Made by a program: the position numbers and the translations under genes. 64,000 nt of DNA from Synaphobranchus kaupii (lineage: Eukaryota; Chordata; Actinopteri; Anguilliformes; Synaphobranchidae), in assembly GCA_029718625.1 (NCBI GenBank), contig CM056380.1:101835404-101899403 (forward strand), given 5' to 3'. The notes under the pieces were generated by a model. It made no database searches. It was not told the DNA's origin and was given only the letters and a program-made list of their open reading frames with translations. This document shows positions 27,245 through 38,876 of the stretch, one piece after another. Positions within the stretch are counted from its first letter, which is position 1; the number at the start of each line of letters is the position of its first letter.

Positions 27245-30200
27245 GTAAATTAAAAATTGAACAATGTTAATAAAAAGTTATAATAAAACACAATGCTGGT
27301 TGGGCCCACAAAACAAATACCCCAACAAACACTCCTACCACAAATAGCCTGCTACCTGCCATCTGCTACGCACCGTACAGCCACTCTCTCACTTATTAGC
27401 AGAAGGTGAGGAGAAGATCGAGACCAACTGGGGTGGGTGACATTCAATCAAGCCTGGAAAAGCAAGAATAGGGCCCTGTGTGGTGGAGAAGATCTGTCCT
27501 CAGTGCATTCTGGGCTTTAAAAACCTTTTCCTTAATACCAAAGAGCTAATTCATGTAGGTTTCTGTTTCAGTCAGGCCACAGAAAGTGTCCCAAAATGAG
27601 CTAAGGAAAAACACCCCTGATAACTGATCTGAAAGATGTGGGTGGTGACATTTAGTGGACTGTTTTTCTGGCTCGGGACGTGGTTGGGTGTGTAGTAGCA
27701 GTGACTATCATGCCCTGAAACAGTCAATGCGCTGCTTGCATGTGTAGAAAACAAAGAAAAACAAATACAGCTGTCCAGGCAAAGATTAAAAATAAAGCCA
27801 GCCTTTGCGCTCCATTTAGAACACAGCAGTTTTTATGTACACTAAGATTTACCAATAAGTAGCAAGCAAACCTACTGCGAGTTACATTTTTTTAATAGCT
27901 TTGTACTACTCGAATACAAACAGAGCAACCGTGCGCCTCACCGTAGAGGACGTCGCCAGACTCCTTTGCAATTAATATGCAAAGAAAATCTTCCCCTCTC
28001 TTGTCTTTTCTTCAAGCTGTCCAAACAGCTTTGCCCCCCCCAAAAAAAACCCTCCCATGTGAACGAATGCTAATGCTGTCACTTCAAAAGGAATTAATGC
28101 TCATCAACATGCATGTACATGGGCTCCCTACACACAGCTCACTTCACAATTCTATCAACATTTAGCAGTCCTGCCATTTAACTCTAGGTCTGGCAGGCTG
28201 AACTGATGCTAAAATACCTTGGGAAGGTATGGGCCATTAAGGCCTCCTCCGTAGGTAACTTCACAGCTCTGCAGTCAGGAGAGAAGAGAGGGAACTCTCT
28301 GGGCTGTAGGGAGTCCAGTCACTTCAGCATCCCCCTGCCAACAGGACTCCAGACTTTTACTCAGAAATACTTTTTTACTTTCTACTTTTCTTGAAACGTC
28401 AAAAGCAACGGGCAACAGATTTTTCCGTTTTTTTTCCGAAGATATCTGGTGCCATGCCTTTAGAATGTTTCTTCAAACACGCGTTTCATTCTTCAAACGT
28501 GCAACTTTGTGCAAACTGCGATGAGGCATGGAGGTAAAGGATGCAAAAACATATCAAAATGTCAGATAGATAAGCATTGGTATTTATTGGCATAGTTTCA
28601 CCATCATGCCAGCGGTGAAGGGTTAGAAAATAAGATTCAAAATCGGTAATTCTTAGGCGAACATTCTGAGCAATAGACTAAATCATAGGCGTCGTTTTTA
28701 TCAGAAGTTTAAGCATTTGAGACAAACGAATGAAAGCTGAAATAAATCATGTGGCAAAAAAAGTTCATGGTAGGCCGCCTCACCTGCATCCTCAGTGCCA
28801 GAATACATGGTGGGCCAACTATTTTTGTTCTTTATTCTAAGAAGTTGCAAGTTCAGGGTATAAAGTTACAATGTTGCGTCCTTCCCTTGTTTTCAATGTG
28901 GTATCTGATCCGATAAATCTACCCCTGACTTGGTTTCACATGGTTCACAGAATTTAGTGGAGTGGGCAGTAACCTGATAGCACAACATGGTGGGACAAGA
29001 TTATGTAGACTAGGATGAAAGAAAGCTGACGTGCGCATAAATACACGCGTTTTATGTAGGTTGTACAGATGTGTGGTACTGTAGTTGAAGCACGAGAAAT
29101 GCCTTATCACCGTTGATATAGGGGATCAGTTAGTCATACTATCTCATAGAGAAAAAACGTTTTCCGTTGCTCCCTGGTGTATATTTAATTATATATGGAA
29201 TGTAATGATAAGAGGACTGCAATTTATCACGGTGCTCCAAAACAAGTCATTCATTTTTTTGTGAATTTATTGAGCTAGATATTGGCTTGGCTCATGAAGT
29301 TAAAAGATAGAAATCTAACAAATGAATCACTGGACTGTATTTTTTTTTACTACATTTCATATTCATATTTACAGCGCAGTATTTCCCGACAGGAAACTGG
29401 AACTGGAGCGCTGCGTTATGCGGTCATTCATAATCTACATTAGCACAGATTTCAGTCCGCGCAGCTAACATGAAAACATGAAAGTATAATAAATGAACCC
29501 TTCTTTCAAGATGTGCGGAACCTTGCAAAGATGAACCATTACATTTGATTAAGTTTCACAAATTTCACCAGCAAAAACAACTTCTCCAAAGTGCTAAGAG
29601 TTTCAGCTTGGAAAAAGCAGGGAAAGCAAACACGGCTCCAGGTTTTATGAGGAAACGTCTGTGCGGAACAAGGAGCTATTCATTCATTGATTTAGCACAG
29701 CCCGCAATCCCGCAGTAACAGGACATCTGCCTTTGCATTTAACACTCGTTTACTGGGAGAAACAAAACGAGTGCGTACGGGCCTAGCATTTTACGTACAC
29801 GCGCGCTGATTGAAACAAGCACATTCAAGGAAGAGAAGGGAAATAATTTCGTTGGAAACTGACTCCTTTTCCCTCCCACAGTACAATGGAAAACACTACT
29901 TAACCACTGCTGAATTTCTTTTCTTTTTTGTCCCCTTCTATGGATCTGCGCGAAAAGTACAGACTCCCACAGCCACAGGCTGCGTGACGTGTTCTGTACT
30001 CTATTTTACCTTTCTTGTAAACAAAACTGCAATCATTAAAGGCCTAATCTACCAAAATACGATCAGGTTGAAATGGGAGAAAAGTACGGGCAAACTATAA
30101 TTACGACTTTTTAACTGAAAGCAATAAGAAGGCGGTTATATGTAATACTTGAGTGCACATTTTAAGAAAGTAATTCATATGTTCGGCCAATGAAAACAGG

Positions 30201-32295
30201 GATGTTGTTACAGTACAGCAAGGGCTACATTTTTTACTTGCTGACTCACTGCACTGAATGATTGTGCATTTTGGCACTGCCCTTCAACGCAAAGAAAAAC
30301 AGTGTACCTTTTGTGAAAATAGAAAGAAAATGAAGAATATATATATTACAAAAAGTAGAAAATGAGAATACAGATTTTTTTAAAGAAAAAAAAAGGCCAG
30401 TATCAAAAATATTAATTATGTGATGGTACAATGGCAAAATTGGTGAGCTCCTGATTAGCCATGCTTGCTTGATTCCAAAGCCTAAATTCAGAAGACATGT
30501 ACCCAATACCCCTATCTTGATTACTAAACCTATTATCAGGCCAAAGAATGAACAGAGTATTTGTAGTCATTTTAACATGAATCTTTTTCCAATGTTTTTG
30601 GTTCCATTCATCTGTCCACTCTTGCCCCAAAGAATAATTGGGGCTCTCCAATAAAGTACATAAGACAGGAAACTGTTAGTTTCCCCGCACACAATAAAAG
30701 TGCTGACAGGATAATGAGCATAACAGTGGCTAACCTGGAACATTTTGGTAACAGATTTAAAAATTCAAAATTGTCTCTTGCCCTAAAATGAGGTGTGTAA
30801 TAGGAGTGCTTGAAGCTATTGATTCAGTTGTGTGGCCCCCAGAAGCCCCCGGAATTGCCCACAGCCTCCTATTCTATTTTGTGTCCTTATTATAACTCTC
30901 CTAATTAACAATTCCTTAAGCACAGTAATTAGACACTGTGACTTGCACCTCGGAGGCTGGTGGCACTGTGCCGAAGTGAATGCACATTTCACTAAATCAT
31001 CACCTGAGGTGCGAAGAACAGCTGACTGAGGGGCCCTGGACGGCTTCTCACGCAGCACAACACAACTGCTGGCACTGAATCATCGGCGATACCTTCCCGT
31101 GTAGAATTAAATGTCCTAGCGGCCCAAGCAGAACTGTGTGAAATTCCAACCAGAAACTGAACTTGCGTCACGCGAATCATCATAAAAATACCTCCTATAG
31201 TAGCTATGTACTCACGGTCATATCGTTTCACTGAATGCTTCTGAGCGGGGGGGGACGTTTGGAGAGATTTCCCCAATTAACTTGCCTTTTCACACACATT
31301 TTGGGTCAAGGCAGATTTATCTTCAGTCTAATATCTGAGTCAAATGCTACATGAAAATGAAATAGGCCCCAAACTTGAAAGGCAGACCAACCCCACAGTA
31401 AAAAATGAAAAATGAAAAGTTGAAAAAGAAAAAGATGACACAGCTGTTCAAAAGGAGTAGCCAAGCATTGTGCTGCCAGACATCTTTTCAGATGAGGTAC
31501 TGCACTCACATCTGGCCCACTAACATGTTTCTCCCGGTCTCTCTCTGTAAGTCACATAGACATGCCTGCATTCTGCTTGGAGGCTGGTTCTATCCCTAAT
31601 AAGTTCTAACAAGAAGACCCCCATTCTGAGATCCAAACTCTCTCAGTTGCCAGGCATTGAGGGTAACGCTTTTGGTTTCGGTGGTTCTTTCTGTCGTTTG
31701 TCAGGACGTTACGCAATAAAACTGAGCGAACGGGGGTTTTCATCTGCTACGCGCAACTGCTGTTCGAGCTAGGGTCGTCCCATTCCCGTGTCCTGATGCG
31801 TTGCGATCCAGCAGAATTAAATGTTACTAATGTTTTACATATGGTAAATCATTTTTTCATCTGAGATGTCAGATTTGTCCTCAGTTCAACCTTTCTTTCC
31901 CCATTTCTAAGGCATCCAAAAAGGCACCGTTAGTGGAAGTGACATTTCGAGAACCCCCCCAAGATCCGCCTCCGGCAGAAACACTATTTACACAGATTTT
32001 GTTGTAATGCAGGAAAAAGGTTGTGTCGCAGCAGTACAGACATAAGGGATTCGTGAGGCGGTCAGCACGAGAATGCCATTCTCTCACACAGTTAACCAAT
32101 GAAAACAATGAGCCCCATATCACAGCTATATTTAGAGGTTCTAATGCCCCTGGCTTAGACCGTCTGTCTGCGCATTCTGGCGTTTGTTCGCAAGGAACAC
32201 ACAGGACAGGCAACAGACGAGACGGACAGAGCGGCCTGTGATGTCACTTCCTGACTCAAGTGTTCGACGAGCGGTACGGACGCTCCTTGGCATAC

Positions 32296-32403
32296 CTCCA
32301 TTATCCTGTCGTGGATCTGAAGTCCGCCCTCCTTGTCCGCTGCTCCGTTCTCCACTATTTTGGACACAAAGATCCCCTCGTTGGACGAGCCATCCTCATT
32401 TTC
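32296..32403 (-). CDS. pdzrn3: PDZRN3 exon 3: middle of PDZ domain 1
   Basis: A 108-bp, 36-codon exon. The acceptor is TCCTTTTCAAG ending at 32404; the donor after ATAATGGAG is GTATGC at 32295-32290. Both ends are phase 0, so with exons 1 and 2 the frame stays open for 303 codons. The product starts [20 protein letters not shown] and ends LQIHDRIME. This is the beta-C strand to alpha-B approach of PDZ1, with the conserved GIFVSKI and GLQIHDRI.E blocks of PDZRN3/4. The next exon should begin with the V-N-G-x-D-L-S block. I found no sequence encoding it on the minus strand between 1 and 32295, so it probably lies beyond the left edge. Confidence 0.95.
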
Positions 32404-33166
32404 CTTGAAAAGGACAGCCTGTGTGTTAGCAAGGCTGCAGCTTCATAGATTCACAGATTTTTAAATGAATTTCAACTTTACGTAAAAACCTCCTAAGACC
32501 TGGCAATTCACTTTTGTCCCCTGTAGGGGACATAGGTATCTGGTCTTTATCTCATGAAACATTAATTCTACTATGCTGAAACCTACACTACAAGGGACAT
32601 TCAAAAGTAATATTTTTTTAAATGTTTCAACTGTAGCACATTTTTGTCATCCACGACACATGTATTATGTCAAAAAGACATGTAAATACTGTCGGGTCTC
32701 AGAAGGTTAAGGCATTAATGCGTGAGAAAGAGCCTATAAATTTAAAAAGGAAAATACAATTTAGAACTTGACAAAGATTCAGAAGGATAATTTCATTATA
32801 ATTGCATTAATAGAAAAAAAACTAACTGTTGAAGATTGCATTTTTCCCCTTTTAATGAAAGTACTGGATATTCTGAAATAAGAAAAGACACACTGAGCTT
32901 TGTCCAATAATTGATGGTTCAGTGTAAACCGCACACTCAACACAGGAACAATCTTATTATAAATATATTATTTTAATTTACCAAAATCAAATAATAAGCA
33001 CAAACAAACAAGAGAGAGACAAACAACGCGTTTCGGCAGTCCTTCTTCAGGTTCGCTCTTCTAGGTGCAAAAGCTAACAGGGTGACTATATAGTCTACTC
33101 CAGATCATTATGGTATGCACATCAATTAAGCTGGCACAGGTGTTCTATAATTAGTACAATTGAAGA

Positions 33167-33400
33167 CCCTGGTGCTAAAAGTACTGAAGTCACATTTTTA
33201 GACAATTCAAGTTGAGCATAGAAACATGTTGTATTTGTTTAGCTAAGTCCACCCTATAAATATTGTTAACAGAAAAGGTGCCTAAGCAACACATAAAAAC
33301 AGCAAAACTTTTAATGGCTGATTTTATGGATCAATGATATTTTCGGATTTGATTTCCTCAAAATAGACATATTGTGACTTCAATACTTTTAGCACCAGGG
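33167..33400. mobile_element. MITE-like element with 27-bp inverted ends (234 bp)
   Basis: The left arm 33167-33193 begins CCCTGGTGCTAAAAGTACTG; the right arm 33374-33400 is its complement with one mismatch. The interior is AT-rich and non-coding. No clear target duplication is visible: the flanks are ...GAAGA and CCAAT.... Confidence 0.7.
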
Positions 33401-33954
33401 CCAATTATTGGTTGACACAAGCGTCTTGTCATTATACAACTAAAAAACGGAGAGCAGAACAAACTGTATATTCTGGTTGTGAGACATCAGCTGTGCACAT
33501 TTTAATCAGCAACCGCTGTGACCGCAAAGAAAAGAATAAACATTTTAGAGTACATTGTACACATACATCTATGTGAGAATACAGTGAGGGACTAGCAACA
33601 GTGCACAAAAAGGGTCGCAATCTCCCCAGGCTTCCTGAAAAACCCACATTGCTGCAGTCGTCAACACCAACTGGTTATTAATTTAACCAAGGGGCTCCGC
33701 GTTCAAAAAACACTGGCAAGCGCAGGCAGGAGTTTAATATTGTTTTACACACACTGCCGAGATGTCGCGCCCCTGCAAATATCTGTGGGGCCCGGGAGGT
33801 GATACCCCCTTGTGGTGCGGCTAATGCTGGCTGAACACGAGAAGGGCAGTTGTTCTGTATCTGTCAGTGGGTCTGTGACCCAGGCGTGTCTGCGCAAAGT
33901 CGAAAACAGAGCCATAACAAGAACCCTACCCCACACCTCCTCCCCTCCCAGCCC

Positions 33955-33956
<2 letters not shown>

Positions 33957-33986
<30 letters not shown>
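33957..33986. repeat. (CT)n microsatellite
   Basis: TCTC run with one CG interruption. Confidence 0.9.
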
Positions 33987-33987
<1 letters not shown>

Positions 33988-34265
33988 GCCACATCAAACC
34001 GTCGCCGCTTCCCCATTCCAGCTGTCTCTCCGACGACGCGAAGTTTAACGAAGTGCGCTTTTCCTGCGTACCTGACTCGAAGCCACGGATGTCAAGCTGT
34101 GAACGTTCTAATTAATTCTTTTGTGTCTGCTTCCTATTTTTTCCCCCCCTCTCTCCGCAGCAGAATGTTTACAGCGGGAGACTTTTTCGCAAAGTGCCTG
34201 CGGTGTGTTGGGAGTGTCACAACACGGTCCCTGGAGCGGCCCGACACGCTGTCTGTCACGTATCA

Positions 34266-34311
34266 ACCCCCCCCCCCACCCCCCCCCCACCCCCACACAC
34301 ACACACACACC
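34266..34311. repeat. poly-C and (CA)n tract
   Basis: C-runs interrupted by A, followed by about ten CA units. Confidence 0.9.
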
Positions 34312-35408
34312 CTGTGACCTCAGCATGGAAGCGCTCCAGCGTTCGCGCAGCTCAGCGCTCACGTACAGCCGGCTCATTAATTACAGCTGTTGCTCGCCAA
34401 AGCTTCCCGCCACATTTGGAGAAGCGTAGGATGACATCGCCAGGTGCCGGATGCTCTGAGGCCTTTCCTCTCTGAGTAAATCAATGTGTTCCTGCAAACC
34501 CACTTTTTCAGTCTCTCTTAAAAGTTTTGTGGACCCTAGAGCACCTGTGGCAAAGTTCACAGTGTTCTCCGGGTCTTTAGAGTTGAGCCTGATAAACGAC
34601 TCTGGGGGGGAGCTGGAAACGCTGCAAATCTACATGGTCATGAGGTAAAAAAAAAAAAAAAAGCCTCAAATATTTGGGGCCTTTTTATAGTTTCCTGCAG
34701 CAAAAGTTTTACTGTCATAATCCGTCTCACCATGGCTAACTGCATCACTGTTGCTCTGTGGTTTTTACCACAGAAATAAAATAAATAGCCCTGCAGTGTC
34801 CATGTTCCAGGTGGAACATACACCATAAGCGACACGTGATTGAGTCTGGCTGTTGAAAATGGAGCCAAGTACAAGAGATATATTTCAAAATGGCTCCACA
34901 ACAAGTCAGAGGCAGTACACATGTCTAGGGCATCACTTGATGGCAACAACCATTACATTTTCAAGACCTGTAAAATGTCATTGCCATATGCCACACTCTG
35001 CATTATTATATAGCAGGGCTATGGGGTACTGGAATGGGATAACCCCTGGATAACTTACCGCAAATGGGCCTCTTATACTCCACAATCTCAATTGTGCCTT
35101 CCAAACCGTTCATTCCACAACAGAGGGAACAACTCTGGCCAGCGTCATAATCTTTCATTTAACACCCATATAAAGTAATTATAGTTTTTATGCGAAAAAA
35201 CCAAATCCGCTAAACCAAACCAGCGCACCAACCCAATAAACATGCCTCATTTGTGTGGTCTGTCTCTGTCCTTGTAATATAAGGAGACACCCTCGTGCGT
35301 GTGCAGTGAAGCCGGTGAGGATGAAATGCTTCACTACAATACGGCTGTGTCAGTCTTTCCTTACGTCCTTGCCAGCGATCTACGAGACAGCTTTATTTTC
35401 AAACCTAC

Positions 35409-35495
35409 CCCGCACGGTCTGCCACCAACGATGTTAAATCCCAGAGATCCGGATTCTCGGTGGAGCACCACTTTGATGTTCTTTGTGTCCCCGCC
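35409..35495 (-). CDS. pdzrn3: PDZRN3 exon 2: start of PDZ domain 1
   Basis: An 87-bp, 29-codon exon. The acceptor is a CTCTGTCCACAG tract ending at 35496, and the donor after GGG is GTAGGT at 35408-35403. Both ends are phase 0, so it joins exon 1 (...PPCK) directly. It reads [20 protein letters not shown] followed by NIVGGRPCG. This contains the beta-A strand of the first PDZ domain and its carboxylate-binding loop GSLGF, the GLGF-type motif that holds the C-terminal peptide of partner proteins. The wording [17 protein letters not shown] is characteristic of PDZRN3. Upstream of the acceptor the frame is open by chance and encodes nothing recognisable. Confidence 0.95.
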
Positions 35496-35870
35496 CTGTG
35501 GACAGAGACAGAACAGGTGGTTTATGGCTTGCCTGTGACCTGACGTTCCCATGTGGTAAAGCCGTAATGGCGGCGCATACCTCCAGTGGACCAGGTCACC
35601 TGCGTGGGCACAGGGGTGTAGCAGCGCGTCTGTAACGGCAGCCTTGACATTAAACACAATGCTGAGGATCCCATTAAGTGCACCCCCAGCCCCTCCCCCC
35701 ACAACACCACCACCTGAAGTCTTCAAAGAAAGGGTGGGTATGTGATCGGTGCCTTATCCTGTCTGGCTTGAGAAAAATGTGCACTGTACTTATAGCTTTT
35801 TGCAACAGAGGGATATAAATCTAGAAAAAACAAGAACTATTCAAAAGAACTAGAACAAACTATGTTTTTC

Positions 35871-35871
<1 letters not shown>

Positions 35872-35934
<63 letters not shown>
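35872..35934. repeat. (TG)n microsatellite
   Basis: About 31 uninterrupted TG units. Confidence 0.97.
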
Positions 35935-35936
<2 letters not shown>

Positions 35937-36312
35937 AGCAAGTGGTGGGAGCATAACTGCAGCTGTCATTTCTGTAAGTCACGGCATACAGTAACTAAAT
36001 ATAAAGCAGGTATTAATGGAATGTCCGGCCTTCTGTCGGCCATTTTGTCTCAGGTCATATAGCCATTCGTGACTGTGCAACCATAGGCCTTTCATCAAGT
36101 CAACAGACACGTCAGGAGTGGTGCCATGGAATACTGAAAATTCAGACTACCAGCACTACCAGTCTGGTACAATGGCTGAGGGGTTGAAAGAGCGAACTAA
36201 GAGATATCGCAGCACAACACACTGTTCCATATGGACACTAGGGCACTACATGTATGAGATTAATGTTTGGATGGTAGGGCACTACATGTGATTCATGTTT
36301 GGGGCATAAACT

Positions 36313-36553
36313 AGTGAAAATAGCATGTAGTATGGAGGGAAAATAGCATGTAGTATTGAAGGAAAATAGCATGTAGTATGGAGGGAAAATAGCATGTAGT
36401 ATGGGGGGAACATAGCATGTAGTATGGAGGGAACATAGCATGTAGTATGAATGGAAAATAGCATGTAGTATGGAGGGAAAATAGCATGTAGTATGGAGGG
36501 AAAATAGCATGAAGTATGGAGGGAACATAGCATGTAGTATGGAGGGAACATTG
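36313..36553. repeat. 23-bp minisatellite, array 1 (about 11 copies)
   Basis: The unit is ATAGCATGTAGTATGGAGGG plus AAA (or AAC). Since 23 is not a multiple of three and the unit has no stop on the minus strand, all three minus frames are open and give the same YYMLFSLHTTC-type peptide. This is an artefact. The same unit appears again at 38796-38876. Confidence 0.95.
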
Positions 36554-36805
36554 GACGAATATGCAGAAAAATGGAATCCACTTCAAGTGTTTTTTCAAGA
36601 AATAAAATGATAGGTTTATTAATGAATAATTTATATGTTATTTCCTTATTCCTTTTTTTCTTTATCTTTGTTGTGTGTTTATATATTTTTCTCCTACGTA
36701 AACCAATTTTTTTATTTTATTTTATTATTTTAAATCTGTTCTTTTTATGTTTACCCCTTGGTTGTTTTTTCCTTGTATTTATCAATTGATGTTTAGCGAT
36801 TTATC

Positions 36806-36806
<1 letters not shown>

Positions 36807-36850
<44 letters not shown>
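36807..36850. repeat. (TTA)n microsatellite
   Basis: About 14 ATT units, nearly uninterrupted. Confidence 0.95.
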
Positions 36851-36854
<4 letters not shown>

Positions 36855-37188
36855 CGGATTGTTAATCAATATGACAACTATATAGAATATTGTACTAGGT
36901 TATGTGGGGCAAAGGGCCCTTTGCTTTAGTAATAGTACTAATTATGATTTAGGTGTTGCCGCTTAAACTATGTAACTATGTAACTATGTACTGCGGGATG
37001 CACAGGGTGTGGGGGACTTCGGGGGATCCAGGAGATCCAGGTTGTTATGGAAACAACATATATTATATATAGATATAAATATATAAATTAGATGTACTAA
37101 GTAATAAAGTACTGACCTCGGATGAAGGGTGGTGGTGGGGAAAAAAAGAAATTATGTTATTCACAGTGTCTACAATATACAGAACATA

Positions 37189-37190
<2 letters not shown>

Positions 37191-37220
<30 letters not shown>
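37191..37220. repeat. (TA)n microsatellite
   Basis: About 15 TA units. Confidence 0.95.
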
Positions 37221-37223
<3 letters not shown>

Positions 37224-38400
37224 ATATTTCACTCTCACTTTTAGACATGGAGAGGATGGGGATGAATCATTTGCCTCTTATTACCAAGTCCTTACAAGTT
37301 GCAAGCTGAAAAAACAACATAGAAACGTACGATGACAGAGGGAGCATGAAGCGATAAGGTGAGCTATCCCACAAAGCTTTGTGTTGCCAGAGTCAAACAC
37401 AAAGAAACCGGTTGTTGCGGCCCTTCAGATCATCCGTGTATTCATTGCATCATCCGTGTATTCATTGCATTCTAAACAAATAAAAGCTGTTTTCACTAAC
37501 TTGCCCTAGAACCATGATGTTTGCCATCCTAATGCAACCGAATGTGCCACTGCCTGACTTCATATTCATTCTCACTTACTACTTAAGTGATGCTGAGCCC
37601 AAAATAGCTTCATCGCTGCACCTAGTTGGTACCACCCATACCTCACAACATTTAATTTGCATGTATACATTTAAATGTATACTTTTTTGAGCACACTTTT
37701 CCACACTGTGAACCAGACCATAACAGCTAGCTATAAATATTAACTGTTAAAGACTACTCAGGCTACAATATTGTACACCCCATAGCCTAAACATACTAAC
37801 TTGTGCTTGATCTTGTCTGGGGTAAGTGTGAATCTACCGCTATATTTGGGATTGGTTAACATATCCTTGTTCTTGGTAAATTTGCTGAAGAACTGCCTTG
37901 GGAGAAACTGGCTCTAAGCACACCCCGCATACAACAGGCGTCCATCAACACATCGCTAGGCCTGTTCTGCAGCCTGCACTGTGCTGCTGATACCTATCAG
38001 CTGACTGACGGACCTTGCTGTGAGATAGGTGGAGAAGGACCGCATTCCCGTGCAGGTCAGTCAATCTTTCATCACACGCCCACGTGGCACCCCCTTTCTT
38101 ACAGAGAGACTTCTCTTCTAACATGACAGGAGAAATGAGGATTCAAGGCAGCCAGGTTTTTTTTGGTTGTTAACGTGAGGGGTTTTGGGGGTTGGAGGTT
38201 GGTGGCTGGATTAAACATGATGCGGAATCTGTAAAAGGTCAAGAACGCCCAAGGGTCACTTCACACGTGACTCGGCTAACGCAAGCACGAACGCTAGCGG
38301 CGGCTTTGGGAGTCGAGCGGTGGCAGCCTGCAGGTCACCCGCCTCTGTCAGTTAAATCCACTCGTGTCTTTGTTTCATTCAGCCACATGTGCACTAAAGA

Positions 38401-38715
38401 CCTGAGGCCACACGTATAAACAGTGCTGAGCAGAAAAATGCCCTCAGAAAGCCACACAAGCGAGTTTCCACGCAGAAATTCAGACATAATATAAGAAATT
38501 CAGTATAATATAACACGTGCTGTGAGAATCTGCGTACCTCTGCACAGGATGGACACCATACGTACGAAATGTTTGGAGTCTGTGTGATATGGCGACACCG
38601 TTAACGAAAGGCAGAGGTAGAAAATGCTAAACTTTTTTTAAGCAGATTTCCGACTTTCACCCTGAGCGTTCTTTTACGCATTCTTTTACTCAGAGTTTTG
38701 TACATGTGGCCCCTG
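38401..38715 (-). mobile_element. MITE-like element, copy 2 (315 bp, inverted relative to copy 1)
   Basis: The reverse complement matches copy 1 along its whole length, including the shared blocks GAGTAAAAGAATGCGTAAAA and GCAGAGGTACGCAGATTCTC. The termini are CCTGAGGCCACACGT and ACATGTGGCCCCTGG. Differences are scattered substitutions plus a short duplication near its TTATATTATA segment. It lies in intron 1 of pdzrn3, about 80 bp from a 23-bp minisatellite array. Confidence 0.75.
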
Positions 38716-38795
38716 GAAACCCAATCGTGTTCGTACTGCACGACTGAATCTGAATCTGAATCTGAGGAAGAAGTAGGGGAAGGGAAATCCTTCAA

Positions 38796-38876
38796 AATAT
38801 GGAGGGAAAATAGCATGTAGTATGGAGGGAAAATAGCATGTAGTATGCAGGGAAAATAGCATGTAGTATGGAGAGA
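38796..38876. repeat. 23-bp minisatellite, array 2 (about 3.5 copies)
   Basis: Same unit and phase as array 1, GGAGGGAAAATAGCATGTAG and so on. It lies about 2.2 kb from array 1 and 80 bp from MITE copy 2. Confidence 0.93.

Larger units (their letters stand above)
1..32295 (-). other. pdzrn3: part of pdzrn3 intron 3 (at least 32 kb)
   Basis: Begins at donor GTATGC (32295) and runs off the left edge of the window. Apart from the repeats listed individually, most of it is unique-looking non-coding DNA. This applies to 331-4776, 5031-9943, 10183-12196, 12942-14296, 14689-22560, 22833-27155 and 27245-32295. The long open frames inside it are low-complexity or compositionally GC-rich and resemble no known protein. 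Several CpG-rich patches (for example 7340-7620, 20840-21010, 26780-27000) could be alternative promoters, but no exon was found beside them. Confidence 0.65.
32404..35408 (-). other. pdzrn3: pdzrn3 intron 2 (3.0 kb)
   Basis: Bounded by donor GTAGGT and acceptor TTTTCAAG. It contains a 234-bp MITE-like element (33167-33400), a (CT)n run at about 33957-33986 and a C-run/(CA)n tract at 34266-34311. Nothing else is recognisable. Confidence 0.85.

Noticed and set aside
30412..30651. Minus-strand open frame of 79 codons with balanced composition
   Set aside because: No splice signals found in the right phase for pdzrn3 and no family recognised; a comparable frame exists on the other strand.
1..32295. 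Search for pdzrn3 exon 4 (rest of PDZ1, VNGxDLS...ATH block)
   Set aside because: No matching minus-strand sequence was seen on reading; by-eye search could miss a diverged exon, so a translated search would be decisive.
36238..36598. Three minus-strand frames with repeated YYMLFSLHTTC peptides
   Set aside because: Fully explained by a 23-bp tandem repeat without stops in any frame.
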